DNA from: Datisca glomerata
Taxonomy: Eukaryota; Streptophyta; Magnoliopsida; Cucurbitales; Datiscaceae
Assembly (NCBI GenBank): GCA_003255025.1
Contig: QANY01005826.1
Span: forward strand, 248,001 to 312,000
Length of the DNA stretch: 64,000 bases
Reading direction: 5' to 3'
The notes below the pieces were generated by a model, which worked only from the letters and a program-made list of their open reading frames with translations, made no database searches and had not been told where the DNA came from. Positions 47,441 through 59,852 of the stretch are shown here, piece after piece (positions within the stretch are counted from its first letter, which is position 1; each line of letters begins with the position of its first letter). The position numbers and the translations under genes are program-made.

Positions 47441-47758
47441 TCATTGATTACTATTGCTTTCTTTCCTAGGCCTTTTGACTGTTTGGCTTCTTTTCTGTTG
47501 TCGTTCGTCTAGCGGGAGAATTATCATTATCCCTTTCGGGGATGGATATTTCAGTACATGATAATAGATTGATGGAACAGCCTTCAACTTGTGCAACCAC
47601 TTCCTTCCCAAGATCTCATTGTATGAGGATGGAGTGTCTAGTTCTACAAACTCCGTAAAATGATTGAATGACTCAGCATTCATCGGGAGAATTATTATTT
47701 CTTCAGAGTGGCTTATTGTCCTGTTAAAACCTATCAATGGTTGTAATGGACCTGACAA
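47441..47758 (-). pseudogene. Ty3/Gypsy protease-RT linker
   Basis: The frame includes NEILGRKWLHKLKAVPSIYY and HVLKYPSPKG, the conserved region between protease and RT in plant Gypsy elements. The same block is at the start of the plus-strand fragment at 19.5 kb. The protease active site lies further right, near 47800-47870, in a broken frame. Confidence 0.75.
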
Positions 47759-48136
47759 CTTTTAATCTTCCATGGACATTTTTTCAAGGGTTGACCGATG
47801 CAGAATATTGACACTCCCATCATCGATCAACACCCTCTTCAGTAGGCAGTTTCCAACTTGAATTGTTATGATCAAAGTGTCATTGTGTTGTTTGTTCTGC
47901 TCCTCCAAATCTAGTTCATCGAAGATTAACAGCACATTTTCGTTGTCACTTGATGAACTCCCTTTCTCCTAGTGTCTCTCAAGCATGGGCTTTTTACAAT
48001 ATATTTTCCTTTCTGTCCTGGTGGTTCCCTCTTGCTCAGCTAAAGTAATTATGGTATCCACAATTCTGAACGATTGCTTTCCTTTTTCCTAGACTTCCTT
48101 TTTTGTTTCCTGCTCTTGCCCATCCTTCTGGACATA

Positions 48137-49515
48137 TTAATAAAGGTATCCGTCCTTAACGAGTTCCTCAATATAATCCTTGAGTTGGAAGCAGTCTTTA
48201 GTGTAGTGCTCATAGCTTTTTTGAAAGGAGCAGTACTTGTCCTTGTCACTATAGCTCGACACTTTTGTCAACAGGGATGGTCTCTTCAACCAAGGTTTAT
48301 TCTTGGTCACCTCAAGAATTTGATTCACAGGTATAGTGAGAGGCGTGTAGACTTTTTCCCTAAGATGAATTTCGTCTGTGAATCTTCCCCTGCTTTCAGT
48401 CTTTTCCTATTTACTCTCTTCCCGTCCATTGTTTCTTTCTAACCTTTCAGTTTTCTTCTTTCACGTACTGGAATTATGGTCTCCTTTCCACTACTCTTAC
48501 GTCCTCCATTCTGCTAGCTTCATAATTCTCTTCTTTTCTTCTTCTAATGTGATATAAGTTTACACCCGTTGGAATGTTTCCGCCATGGATAGTGGTTTTA
48601 CCTTTGGCAAATCTTCAAAAATGGGAGAATTTAGGTCAAACCCTCGTCTGAAAGTCAATCTTGCCACTTAATCGACACAACTTTCTACCTTTGCCATTTT
48701 ATCCTTGAATATATGTTTGTACTAGCGTCGGGATTCTCCCTTCTTGATAGATATGATTAGGAGGTATTCTGTGACCTCCATTACTGAAGGGTACGTGGAG
48801 TACTGTTCCAGGAAGTTCGAGGACATGGTGGTGAAGTCAGTGACTGAATGAGAAGTGAGTGAGTGGTACCATTTCAAATCGCTCTTGTCTAGACTAGTGG
48901 GAAACATTCTACACATTAGCTCATCTTCGTGTTGGTACAATGTCATCACTTGAACTTGGATTTGAACTTGGACACCACGAACTTTTTGTTAATTGGGGCC
49001 GCCAGAATTTCTAGACTCTACGGGGAATGTGTAAGTGACTCAAGGTCGGCCTTTCCCACACTCCCCACTTTTCTCATCTCCATCATTTTCTTTACCGGCA
49101 TATCTTCCACCGCCTTTTCTGTTATGACCTTCGACGGACGGGTTTCTCCCGTCGTTTCCTTCATGTGGTCAAGAGATTGGATTTCTCCATCATCCTGCTG
49201 AATGTTCCTACTAGTCTCAGGGTTTGCCTGCCTGGCATCTTGTCCGTCTGGTTCTAAACGATTTTCCTCTTCTTCATTATTTGTTCATTAGCTTACTTCT
49301 GCAAGTGTCTCTGCCACTTCCAGTTACAACGTGTTAATTTGGTCTTGGACCGTCTTCCACGCGTTGCATAGTGTTTCACTGTTATGCCGCTCCATCTCTT
49401 GCATTCCAGTCAGAATGGTTTGGAGCATCTCTGTTGGTGATGCAGGTTGATCAACATGATCATTTTCATTTCCGTTTCCCTCATTGAGGGCAATGTTTGA
49501 TATGGTTCTGGGCAT
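48137..49515 (-). pseudogene. Ty3/Gypsy gag remnant
   Basis: It starts MPRTISNIALNEGNGNENDH (49515), followed by a retrotransposon gag block with FPTSLDKSDLKWYHSLTSHS and YSTYPSVMEV (48949-48722). It ends with the Cys/His block YCSFQKSYEHYTKDCFQLKD (48328 onwards), in which the usual His after Phe is Gln. The parts are in different frames. Gag would form the virus-like particle. Confidence 0.8.
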
Positions 49516-49530
49516 TTTTGGAAGGAATTT

Positions 49531-50100
49531 CTTGAGTTTTCTCTCGCTCTCAATGAAAACACTAAAATGTAAAATATTTTTGTAGAACAGAAAAATCTAC
49601 GATAAAAAGAATAATGTGTAAACAATAATTTGAGAGAGAGGGGATGAATCAATTGTATTCGATCCATTCTCAGGGTAGTACATCATTGTATTTTTACTTG
49701 AAGATGATAACTAAGTGATAATAAACCCTCATTTTCCACTGCCTTATAGAACGACTAAGGTAGCAATCTCACTATTTTAAGGGAATATTCTTCTTCGATA
49801 TCCCTTTTATAACCGTCAATTTATCTAGCGGTTCTCATTCGATCATACCCCCTTATCAACCTTTTGTTCTAGATTTTGTCATGATAGAGTTCTGATTGTT
49901 AAATTTTATTACAAATTTCATGATTCATCCCAGCAAACTCAATTCCTATTTATAATTACTTTATTATTTGGAGATGATTTTTGTAATTGGAAACTTAAGA
50001 AGCATAATTGAAGGCATTTAACTTCTTGTTAGTTGTTAATGATTATATGAAATCGTTTTAGTTAAAGCAAAAGCAGCAGATTTATCATATGATAGGTCAA
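49531..50100 (-). other. Leader and possible 5' LTR region of the Gypsy element
   Basis: Lies immediately upstream of the gag start and contains TTATAAAAGGG on the minus strand near 49810, as expected for an LTR promoter. No second LTR beyond 44345 was found, so LTR limits cannot be set. Confidence 0.35.
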
Positions 50101-50119
50101 CCTTTCTTTTTTGAACTTG

Positions 50120-50640
50120 TGGATGTTCTTCTATGGTTCTGATGCCAAATGGCCCCGATTAATCTCATAGTGGTCGGAACCATTCCGTTCTGATCGAAAT
50201 GGTCGGGACGTTCCAGTTCCGGTAGAAACCGAAAACGGTAATGGAGTATGTAATTTCTCGGATGGGTATCTTAGACTGTTTCGACCGGAACGGCTCATTC
50301 CAGCCGAAATTGCATCGTTTCACCCGGAACGAGCACAGCGAAATGGGCGATACGCAATTTTCAGCCCAATTTGAACTTTAAATTTTGAAGCCCACTAAGT
50401 CCACTGACCCATTAATTTCAGCCCAAAATTTCAGCTCGTCTATCCTTTCAATTTTTCTTCAATTTTTCACTCCTCACTTCTTCTAGGGCAATGGCTTCTA
50501 AATCTCTGTCTCTCCTCTCCTCCATCAAAGAACTGAAGAAGAACCGAAGAAGAACCGAAGAAGAACTGAAAAATCTCCGAGCTCTGACTTAAAGAACCGA
50601 GGAACTGAAGAAGAAGAACCAAAGGTATGTAAATTTCTCA
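50120..50640. mobile_element. Possible hAT-like terminal region
   Basis: Repeated short motifs of the CCGGAACG / TCGGGACGTTCC type cluster at 50150-50340, followed by a pyrimidine-rich stretch and AAGAACCGAAGAAG repeats. The arrangement resembles the GGGACGGGAC cluster at the start of the hAT element at 53.4 kb. No terminal inverted repeat or transposase was recognised here. Confidence 0.3.
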
Positions 50641-51125
50641 TCTCTTTCCTTTCTCTCTCATTCAATCTGTCTCGAAGGTATGTAAAATGCCCAACTCTGA
50701 AAAAATTTTGCATGATTTTTCTGGATATTGATTTCCGAAGAAAAATTTCTGGATATTGAAAATTTTTACTTGCCTTTTCTGCTTCGAATATAGATGAAAA
50801 ATTTCTGCCTTTTCTGCTTGAAAAAACTCTGGTAATTTCTGCTTGAAAAAACTCAGATAGTTAGAAGAAAATTTTCTGCTTCGAAGAGAGAGATAGAGTG
50901 AAGCTTAGTTCAAGAGCTAAGTTTATGTTTATGCTTTGTGATTATGTTAATTTACTGTAAAGTATTCAATTTAAAAAATTAATTTGATTTTCATATCATA
51001 TATCAATTATCATAACTATATTAATTTTACTTAACCACGTGCATAAGCAAAAACCGAGTGGAGTTCTTTGACCTATCAGTTTAGAGAATATTGATATATT
51101 AGATTAATGAGTAAGTGAAGAACTA

Positions 51126-51377
51126 ATGTTATTGTCTCCTGAAGAAATCGACGGATGGAAAATAGTCGAGGATTTGAAAATAGTCGAGGAATCAAATCCT
51201 GATGAAGCAGATATCAATATAGAAGCTGAACTTGAATCAATAATCGAGTGTGAGAAAGGCAAAATAAATGAGGATGATAATGATGAAACTCAAGTTTGTG
51301 ATGCGAATAATGAGCATGATGATGATGAAACTCAAGTTTGTAATGCGAATATTGAGGATGATGATGATGAAATTTAA
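51126..51377 (+). CDS. Small acidic ORF, unknown
   Basis: 83 codons, rich in Glu and Asp, with an imperfect internal repeat around DETQVCDAN and DETQVCNAN. No known domain, signal peptide or membrane segment. It may be the acidic N-terminal part of a decayed transposase or a chance frame; I do not recognise it. Confidence 0.25.
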   Translation: MLLSPEEIDGWKIVEDLKIVEESNPDEADINIEAELESIIECEKGKINEDDNDETQVCDANNEHDDDETQVCNANIEDDDDEI

Positions 51378-51679
51378 ACAAATTAGTTATGATGTTAAAC
51401 TTTTGAGTGTTTCATCACTCATGATGATAATGTCATTTAATATGATATTTTTGTTGAATTTTAATGACATTTAATATGATATTTTTGCTGAATTTTAATG
51501 ATAATTAAATATTATTTGTAAGTTATAATCTATTGATTCAATTTTTTTCGTAGTTATCTTTATTCTGTTTTTGTTTTTTCCGTTCCTAATGCCAAGTTAC
51601 TGAGGGATGTGAGGGACATAAATCTGTGAAGATGCAGAAGACTTGAGAGTAGTTGAACAAGAGTAGATGACCATATGGA

Positions 51680-51807
51680 GGCCAAATTATCTGGGGGTGT
51701 GGGGGAAGTGAAACCAGCAAATGATGCTGCCGTTCTGTTGAATTTGACTAAAGATTTTGAGGAGTTGAAGTCAAATTTAGAAACATTGGATGCAAAGCTA
51801 CAAGAGG
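51680..51807 (+). pseudogene. Exon-like coding fragment, unidentified
   Basis: An open stretch with good amino-acid composition: MEAKLSGGVGEVKPANDAA followed by LLNLTKDFEELKSNLETL, helical and coiled-coil-like. It ends at GAGGTCAGC, a possible splice donor. It does not resemble the surrounding transposons and may be a captured or truncated host gene exon. Neighbouring sequence to 52470 has no matching exon that I can see. Confidence 0.3.
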
Positions 51808-52779
51808 TCAGCTTTTGCTTTCCAATTAAGACTAAATAATTAGGCATAGATTCTTTACAATACTTTGGTACAATACAATATTCAGGGCGTGTGGTATTTG
51901 ATTTTGATCTATGGACATGACGTTGATGGGGAACTATTTTTAGAAGAGGTATGTATAGTTGACTGTAAGGTTGGAAATAATACTATATATGGTTTATGTA
52001 AACTTATATATGTAGTTGAAGATACACATAGTTTACTGCAATTGAAGTGTTGTTTTACATTGATATGACTTTTTGCTGAGTAGCTTTAGGTTGCCATATC
52101 ACAACTTCTTAGACAAATCCACTCCAAAGTTCTTCTCACATTGGGATCCGGATTAAAAATGTTCATGGTGTGATTCTTCTCAGATTCTAGTTTCAAATGA
52201 TACTCATCTCTTGTGGTAGATTTATTAGTCTGTCGTATGTGCCAGCTAGACTATTGGATCCACTTCTTTTGGCACTTTTATGCTTTATATATTTTTTTCT
52301 TGTTTGATATGTATTTTCTCTCTTTTAATTTACTTATTTTTTCTGAATTGTTTAAAAATTTACAGTTACAATTATATTTCAAAATAAACTCAATCAAAAC
52401 AAGAAACTCACAATGTGCTCCAACAACCGACAACATAACGATTCTTGAAGCTTCATCGAGGTAGTTACCATCACCACCTCCACACCAAGAAAAATCACCA
52501 AGTGAACCTCCTAGAGCACATCCACCTTCAATGTCTAGACGACTGGCAACTCCCCTCCTCCGATGGCCAAAGGCCCTAGATTTGCATAACTTAGGCAGTG
52601 AGTTATAAGATTTGCTTAGATGTAAACGTATACTAGATTGTAATCTTTTTCTTAGGATGTATTATTTTTGTTTGTTCTATATAAAAATCGATATATAATT
52701 ATCATTTTGAGATATGATTTTTAATAGAAAATTAGTATGTAATAATTTTTGAGTGATTAAATATTCTGTGATATTTTGT
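51808..52779. other. Intergenic or transposon interior, no gene
   Basis: Only short chance frames, one Phe/Leu-rich at 52213-52464. Possibly interior of the CACTA-like element ending at 53150. Confidence 0.4.
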
Positions 52780-53150
52780 CAAAAAATTATTTATTTTTTA
52801 TATTTGTATAATTGTAAATATGAGTAATAAAAAAGTTATCAAATGTATTTCATAGCATTAATAAAATAATAAGTAATAAAAAATATTATGAAAGACATAC
52901 GATAACATTTATGAAACACTATGAAAGACATGCGATGCATTTATAAAACGCTATAAAATACTTTATTAAAAAAACACTATAGAAAGCTTTTGATAACGTT
53001 AAAAACGCAACCAAAAAGTTTTCCATAACATTTAAAAAATACTACCGTAAGACCCCAGACTTTTAATAACATTTGAATCCATCGCTTTTCTATAAACACT
53101 ATCGAAATGATATGATACGTTTCTTGACCGTATCGTAGCTTTTTGTAGTG
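52780..53150. mobile_element. CACTA-like transposon terminus
   Basis: The right edge, reverse-complemented, begins CACTACAAAAAGCTACGATA, the form of plant CACTA (En/Spm) ends. Inside it, short motifs such as ATAACATTT, ATGAAA and CTATGAAAG recur in both orientations, as in CACTA subterminal regions. The opposite end was not found. Confidence 0.5.
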
Positions 53151-53692
53151 GTTTTTGTTTAAAAAGACATTTTGAAAATGTATTTCAGAAAAATGAGTCA
53201 GAAAGTTTTTTTTCTCAGAGAATAGGACTGTTTTTACTTGTGAAAAGACTTTTTACGCCTTTCATATAAAATAAATCTCAACTTTTAAAAAGATCTATAC
53301 CAATATAAATAAATAAAGTAAAAGCTATTTGTTTAGATCAAATATTTTTTATAAACTACCAAAATTAATTGTTCAGATCAAGTAAATTTTATGAATCTGA
53401 ATAGGGGTGTGCAAGGATCCCCAAAAAATCGTCCCGTCCCGAAAAACCATCATGAACCAAGTGGGACGGGATGGCTTTTTTGTTTCAGTCAGGACGGGAC
53501 GCAAAATTCCTGTCCCGTTTGGGACGGGACGTGACACAAGATAAAATCCCCTGTCCCGACTTTGTCCCGTCCCGATATATACATATATATTATTAATTAA
53601 AACAACTCAACATTTTCCAACCCTATGTCAGTATCTCTCTCTCCTGCAACTCATTTCTAGCTATCTCCTCTCTCTCTCCACTCTCCCTCGCG

Positions 53693-53810
53693 AGTTCGCT
53701 GCCGTCTCCCTCGCAAGTTCACCACCGTCTCCCTCACGAGTTCGCTGCCGTCTCCCTCGCAAGTTCACCACCGTCTCCCTCACGAGTTCATCGCTGTCTC
53801 CCTCATCTTC
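53693..53810 (+). repeat. 23-bp tandem repeat, about five units
   Basis: Units alternate between GTTCGCTGCCGTCTCCCTC and GTTCACCACCGTCTCCCTC forms, each 23 bp with the following bases. The unit length is not a multiple of three, so the array is not a protein repeat. It lies in what would be the 5' leader of the hAT transposase. Confidence 0.75.
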
Positions 53811-54349
53811 CATTATCAAGTTTCCCCAGCTCAAAGTTTCCATCGTCTCCATCGAAGCACTCTCTCACTTCCTCTCTCTCAGATCGAGTTCGAGCTCATC
53901 CCTTTCTCTATCTCTTTGAAGGTAATTTAAGGTTTCAAACTTAGAAAATTTTCCATTGTTTGATTTTGTTTCAATTGTTTGAAAATAGAACCTAGATCTG
54001 TTAATTTTTGTTTCTCTCTGTTTAAATCTCTTTAATGATGCTTGAAAGTAGAACTTAAAACTTAGAAATGTTTCGATTGTTTGATTCTTTTTAGAGTGTT
54101 CGAAAATAAAACTTAGATATGTTAATTCCGTCCCCTGCTTCTGCTTCTTTTGTTCGATTCATCTGCCTTTGTTTCTGGGAATACATATAATTTAGATTTC
54201 AGTTCATTAAAACTCAAAATGACGATCAAATGGCTACCAATCCTATCTAACAAAGATAGATAAATTTTGGACTAAATTTACTTGGTAGATTAGACATGTC
54301 ATTAAGTTTTATGAATGTTTACTTTTTCAAATTTTAATTGTTAACATAT

Positions 54350-56380
54350 TCACGTAGATATTTAGGCTACTTGAAAATGAAGTCCAATCTGAAGCATCCA
54401 AGAATGATGATGATGAGCATGAGCACGTACAAATGGAAGATAAGGATATTGAACCTGAGGTTGTGCGTAAAGGAAGGCAATCTGGAGCTTGGAATCACTA
54501 TTCTCTCATCAAAGGTATGGACATGAAGGATGATAAAGCTAGGTGTAATTATTGTGGTACGTTGATAAAATGTGCGTTAACCATCTGGATAGATGTAAGA
54601 AAAATCCTGATAGGTTTGTAGATTCTAAGCAGAAAACCATGGTAGTAAAACCAAACACTGATGGAATTGGAGATAGTAGTTGTATTTTAGCTGCTAGTTC
54701 ATATACTGTTGAGAATGCTTGAAAGGTCGTTACTGAGATGGTTGCTTTAGGTAAGATATCTTTCAGGTCTGTTGAAGGAAAGGGTTTTAGAAAATTATGT
54801 AGCATTTTACAACCTAAGTTTAATGTTCCATCTCAAACGACAATTGCTAGAGATGTCTTCAAAAAAATTTTAAGTGTGAAGGAAAAGTTTATAAACCTTT
54901 TTACCAAATCAGCTCAAAGGATTTCTCTTACAACTTACACATTGACATCTATGCAGAACATAAACTACATGGTTGTTGCTACACATTTTATTGATGAGAA
55001 TTGTAAATTGCAAGAAAGAATTATCAATTTTTGTTTGATTGATGATCATAAAGGAGAAACAATAGGAAATGTGATTGAAAAATGTTTGCTAGAGTGAAAG
55101 ATTGAGAGGTTGTTTACTATTACAGTAGATAATGCATACTCAAATGATGCCGCCATAACCTATTTGAAGAAACACATAAAAGGTTGGGGATGTTTGATAT
55201 TAAATGGTGAGTTTCTTCATGTTAGATGTTGTGCACATATTTTGAATCTCGTTGTGAAAGATGGCTTGAAAGATGTTGATGAGTCTATCGCCAAAATTCG
55301 CAATGTTGTTAGATTTGTGAGATCTTCCCTTGCTAAGTTTGAGAAGTTTAAGTCATGTATTGAGGATGCTAAAATTGTTGTAAAAAGTGTTGTGTTCCTA
55401 GATGTCTCTGCTAGGTGGAACTCCACTTATTTGATGTTAGCAACAGCTGGAAAATATTAGAATGCATTTGAAAGATTAGAAGAGCAAGATGAGGAGTATT
55501 GTATGGAATTTTTTGGTGAGGGGTTATCATGTCCTCCAAGAGGTCATGATTGGGATATTATTCATGCATTTTTTAAGTTCTTGGAAGTTTTTTATGAAAT
55601 AAAAGTGAGAGTTTCTGTTTCCCACCATGTATCATCTAATAAGTATTTCATGAAGTGATTTGTGATTGAAAATCTGATCTGAACATATAGTGTAGATGAT
55701 GATTGTAGTATGCGTAGAATGGCTAGTAACATGAAGTCAAAGTTTGAAAAGTATTGGGGAAGTTTTGATAAAGTAAATTTGATGTTGTATCTTGCTATTG
55801 TTCTTGACCCACAATATAAATTGGCATATATGGAGTATTGTTTTGATTATGTGTATGGTAATGAAGTTTCAAAGAATTTGTCAGTGAAGCTTGATGATCT
55901 TTTGAGAAGATTATATGATGAGTACAAGGGTGATGACGGGGGTACAAGTCAAGAAGTTGAAGTTCAATTAAAAAAAATAAAACTTCTGAAAGTTCAAGTA
56001 GCAAGACAGAAGTTTTTGATCTTAGATCTAATTGGACTGGACATTCATTTGTGAAAGAAATTTTAGATAACAAGACAGAAGTTGATCAATATTTAATGTC
56101 GACTAGTGAAAAATAGGATAAGAAATTTGATTTATTAGCTTGGTGTAAGGTAAATGCTTCGAAAGATCATGTTTTAAGAATTTTGATTTATATGCTTGGT
56201 CTAAGTCGGCTTTTACTGCTGGTAATCGAGTGATTGATCCATTTCGTAGCTCGTTGAATCCCTCAACAGTTGAAGCTCTTATTTGCCTTGGTGATTGATT
56301 TCGTGCTGAACCATTATCCACCGATGAGTTGTTGGTGGAGATTGAGGATGAAGAAGAATATAAGAAAGGTAAGAAAACTT
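54350..56380 (+). pseudogene. hAT transposase pseudogene (BED finger, DUF4413, hAT dimerisation)
   Basis: Blocks in order: an acidic N-terminus; a BED-type finger (SGAWNHYSLIKG...KARCNYCGTLIKC, 54480-54570) broken by a frameshift before its His; FRSVEGKGFRKLCSILQPKF (about 54762); a catalytic-domain region with FTITVDNAYSND (55113) and HVRCCAHILNLVVKDGL (55218-55268); FLDVSARWNSTYLML (about 55400); a DUF4413-like region with MASNMKSKFEKYWG and LAIVLDPQYKLAYMEY; and the hAT dimerisation signature DPFRSSLNPSTVEALI (about 56236-56283). Stops at 55097, 55460 and elsewhere make it dead, but the domain order is complete. Confidence 0.85.
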
Positions 56381-56470
56381 TACCCATTTATTTCAAGTTC
56401 AACAATTTACTTATTTATTTATTATTTACATTAAACTTATATTTTATTTAGTGTTTAAATCACTCCAATA

Positions 56471-56950
56471 CATTCACACTGAACCATGACTAAGGATTGA
56501 TGAGTTGAATTCAACACGATGGACCTTGTGGCTTGGCTTGTGGACTAACCATGACTAGGGATGAATGTTTTATACTTGCTTATGAACTCTATTTAATTTG
56601 GTGATATTGGAAAATTTTAGATGTACTCACGTATTTAATTTTAATTGTATTTGTATTCAAGTATTTTGTCTAAAAAAGTTATATTTGTATTAAAATTTTA
56701 GTCACATTTGTAGTCAAGTATTTGATTTTCTACAGAAAGAACTCTTTGAACAATTTTCAGGCATTAGACAATCACATGTTACCTTCATTGTTTTATGAGG
56801 AGCCCTGTATTTTCTTCACAATTTAGGGTTAGGGATCTTGAAATTTTATAGAATATGATTTAACCCAAAAAAATGGGCCCAAAAGCCTATAATCAGTCTA
56901 AAATCAGCTCTATTAATTTAACCCACAAGTTCTGCCATTCTTAAAACTCC
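56471..56950. other. Intergenic DNA between hAT and Copia remnants
   Basis: AT-rich, no reading frame of note. The 5' LTR and gag of the following Copia element would be expected here and are missing. Confidence 0.4.
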
Positions 56951-56966
56951 TTTAAATTCTTTTTCT

Positions 56967-59618
56967 TTGTCTCAAGTTATGCATGTTCCCCATTTTACTA
57001 CTAATTTGCTATCTATTCACCAATTTTGCTTGGAACATAACTGTCTATTTATATTTGATGCTACATATTTTTTCATACATGACAAGGAAACATGTGATAT
57101 ACTGCATAAAGGTCCTGGTGTCAATGGCATTTATCTGATTCCTTTTTCCTTGCCCAAAAATCTTTCTACATATATTAGCTCAAAGCATACAAATTCATTA
57201 CGGCATAATAGACTTGGCCATCCTAGCTCTGTTGTAGTTAGAAAAATTCTTGCTTATGTTGGTATTACCTGTAACAATTCTAAACTCGATTCATGTGTAT
57301 GTGTTAGCTACTTAATGAATAAAATGTCTAGTACTCCCTTTCCTATCTCTGTGTCCACTGTTACTGCTCCTCTGTCTCTTATTCACAGTGATGTTTGGGG
57401 ACCTTCCCCAACATCATCCATTCTAGGTCATAGATATTATGTTTTATTTATTGATGATCTAACTCACTTCACTTGGTTTTATCCTATAGTTCATAAATTT
57501 GATGTGTTTCCTGTTTTCAAGCAATTTAAATCTATGGTTGAAAACATGTTTTTTACGAAAATTAAAACATTTTAGACTGGTGGAGGTGGGGAGTACAATA
57601 GTCAAGCTTTAAATCATTTTTAAATGAATGTGGAATAGTCCACCAAAAGTCTTGCCCTTAAACCCTTAAGCAAAATGGGGTTGTTGAGAGGAAACATCGA
57701 CATCTTGTTGAGACTGGTTTAAGAATGATACATCATGCTTCATTACCTCCATCCTTTGGAACTTTGCATTCTCTACTGCTGTATTTTTAATAAATAGAAT
57801 GCCTAGTTTACTACTAATAATCTGTCTCCCTACAATCTTCTTTTTTTTTGGAACCACCCCTAATTACAAGGATCTGCATGTTTTTAGATTGGCTTGTTTT
57901 CCTAATTTAAGGCCACATACTGCTTCTTCTGGTATTCAATCTACTTACTATTCTATTTCAACTCATGTATTGAGTTCATCAGATACTGACCAAATTATAC
58001 AATCTGATTTAAATGCCATTAACTATATTGCCATTGGTTTTGTGCATCATGGTTATGATTATGTGCATCATGTTCTTCCTACTGCCACTGTTGCTTCACA
58101 AAAATCAGATATGCACACTGTTTTCAGTACTGATTTACTTGTTGCTTCTAATATTCTGATTTGCATGCTACTTCTCCTATTGAGATGAATGATAGTATAC
58201 ACAATTCTTCTGATCTGCATATTGCTCGTGTTGCTATTGATAATTTTCTTATTTCTGATGTTCCTACTCCTGCTATTGACAATTTTCCTGTTGCTAATGC
58301 TTCCAACTTTCCTGACACTAGACCTACTTCACACACACTCAATTCCCATCCCATGCAAACTAGGTCCAAATAAAGAATTATTAAGAAAAAGGCCATGTTT
58401 GCTACTGATTTACAGTCCAATAGTGAGCCAACTAGCTTACATGACTCAACCTCCAGGTTTTGTTGATAAAAATCACCCAAATTATGCGTGCAAATTAAAC
58501 AAATCTTTATATGGATTAAAACAGGCTCCACGAGCCTGGTTTGAGAAATTTACCTCTCATCTTTTATCCATTGGCTTTGTTGGATCACAGGCTGATAATT
58601 CTATGTTTGTGCATGCTACTGGTTCTTCTCTAACTTATATCTTATTATATGTTGATGATATTATTATTAGTGACACCAATAATGTCACAATAGACAATAT
58701 TGTTGACAAATTGAAAAAAACCTTTGATATGTCTGATCTTGGTTATTTAAAGTATTTTCTAGGTTTAGAAATAACTAGAACCAGCAGTGGTATCTTTGTG
58801 GATCAACAAAAATATGCTATGGACTTACTTTTAAAGGTTGGCATGATACATGAAAAACCTTGTCATACAACATTTGCTTCTAAGTCTCTTCTTTATTCTC
58901 ACATGGGATCTCCTCTCTCTGACATCACCCTATATAGAAGTATTGTAGGATCTTTACAATATCTTACTTTTACTCGTTCTGACATTAGCTTTGCTGTGAA
59001 TAGAGTGTGTCAATTTATGCATCCTCCAACTACGACACACTTCTCTGTTGTTAAAAGGATCCTAAGATATATCAGTAGCACTATTGATAATGGGCTTTTA
59101 TTTAAATCGGGATCTCTTAATTTGTAGGATTTCAGTGACTCGGATTAGGCAGGGGACCCTACTGATAGAAGATCTACTTCTAGACATTTAATTCTTTTTT
59201 GATCCAATGCAGTTTCTTGGAGTGCAAAGAAACAAAGCACGGTAACTCGGTCATCCACGGAAGCCAAATATAAAGCTTTAGCAAATACGACTGCATAATT
59301 GAGCTGGATAAGACAACTATTGTGAGATCTACATGTTTTTCAAGCACATGCTCCAACATTATATTGTGACAACACTTCTGCCAACTCCATTACTTCAAAC
59401 CTAATCTTTCATGCCCGAACCAAACATATTGAGATCCACTATCACTTCGTCAAAGAAAGAGTGATGAAGAAGGATGTTGTTATTAAACACATACCTTCTA
59501 AATATCAACTTGCTGATCTTTTTACTAAACCCATGTCTTCCCCTCAGTTCACTTTCTTAAGAGAAACTTATCACTACACCCATGATAAGTTTGAGGGGGA
59601 TGTTAGGACAAGTGTTTA
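56967..59618 (+). pseudogene. Ty1/Copia pol remnant (integrase, RT, RNase H)
   Basis: 56967-57575 holds the gag-pre-integrase block (HVPHFTTNLLSIHQFCLEHN, RHNRLGHPSS) and the start of the integrase core (LIHSDVWGPSPT). After a decayed stretch, 58430-59127 holds RT with PPGFVDKNHPNYACKLNKSL, YGLKQAPRAWFEKF, catalytic LLYVDDIIIS and KYFLGLEITRTSSGIF. RNase H follows to about 59618 ([37 protein letters not shown]). Gag and the N-terminal half are missing, and the region between integrase and RT is partly deleted. A 3' LTR follows directly. Confidence 0.88.
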
Positions 59619-59852
59619 AGTAATTAGATTAGTAGTTAGAGGGTATTTTAGTCTTTTGTTGTTTATCTTCTTTTGTATTAAGTCTTTGTCCCATTACTGT
59701 TTGGTGTTTATCTAGTACATCAGTTTTCTTGCTCTCCTTCTTCCTTCTTCTTCCTCCTTGATCTCCTTTCCTTTTCTTCATTTCTTGTTTCTCTTCACTG
59801 TTGACCATATACCTTCAATAATGCGGCAGTGATTAAGGAACACCGGATTTAT
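59601..59852 (+). repeat. Copia 3' LTR
   Basis: Starts TGTTAGGACAAG straight after a polypurine tract (TTGAGGGGGA, 59591-59600). It is about 250 bp, typical of short-LTR Copia families. The right limit is set by the start of the segmental duplication and by a CA near 59850, so it is approximate. Confidence 0.7.

Larger units (their letters stand above)
53403..56470 (+). mobile_element. hAT-superfamily transposon remnant
   Basis: The left end TAGGGGTGTGCAAGGATCC looks like a plant hAT terminus and is followed by repeated GGGACGGGAC motifs (53460-53575), likely subterminal binding sites. A transposase pseudogene follows. No matching right terminal repeat was seen; the end is approximate. Confidence 0.65.
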
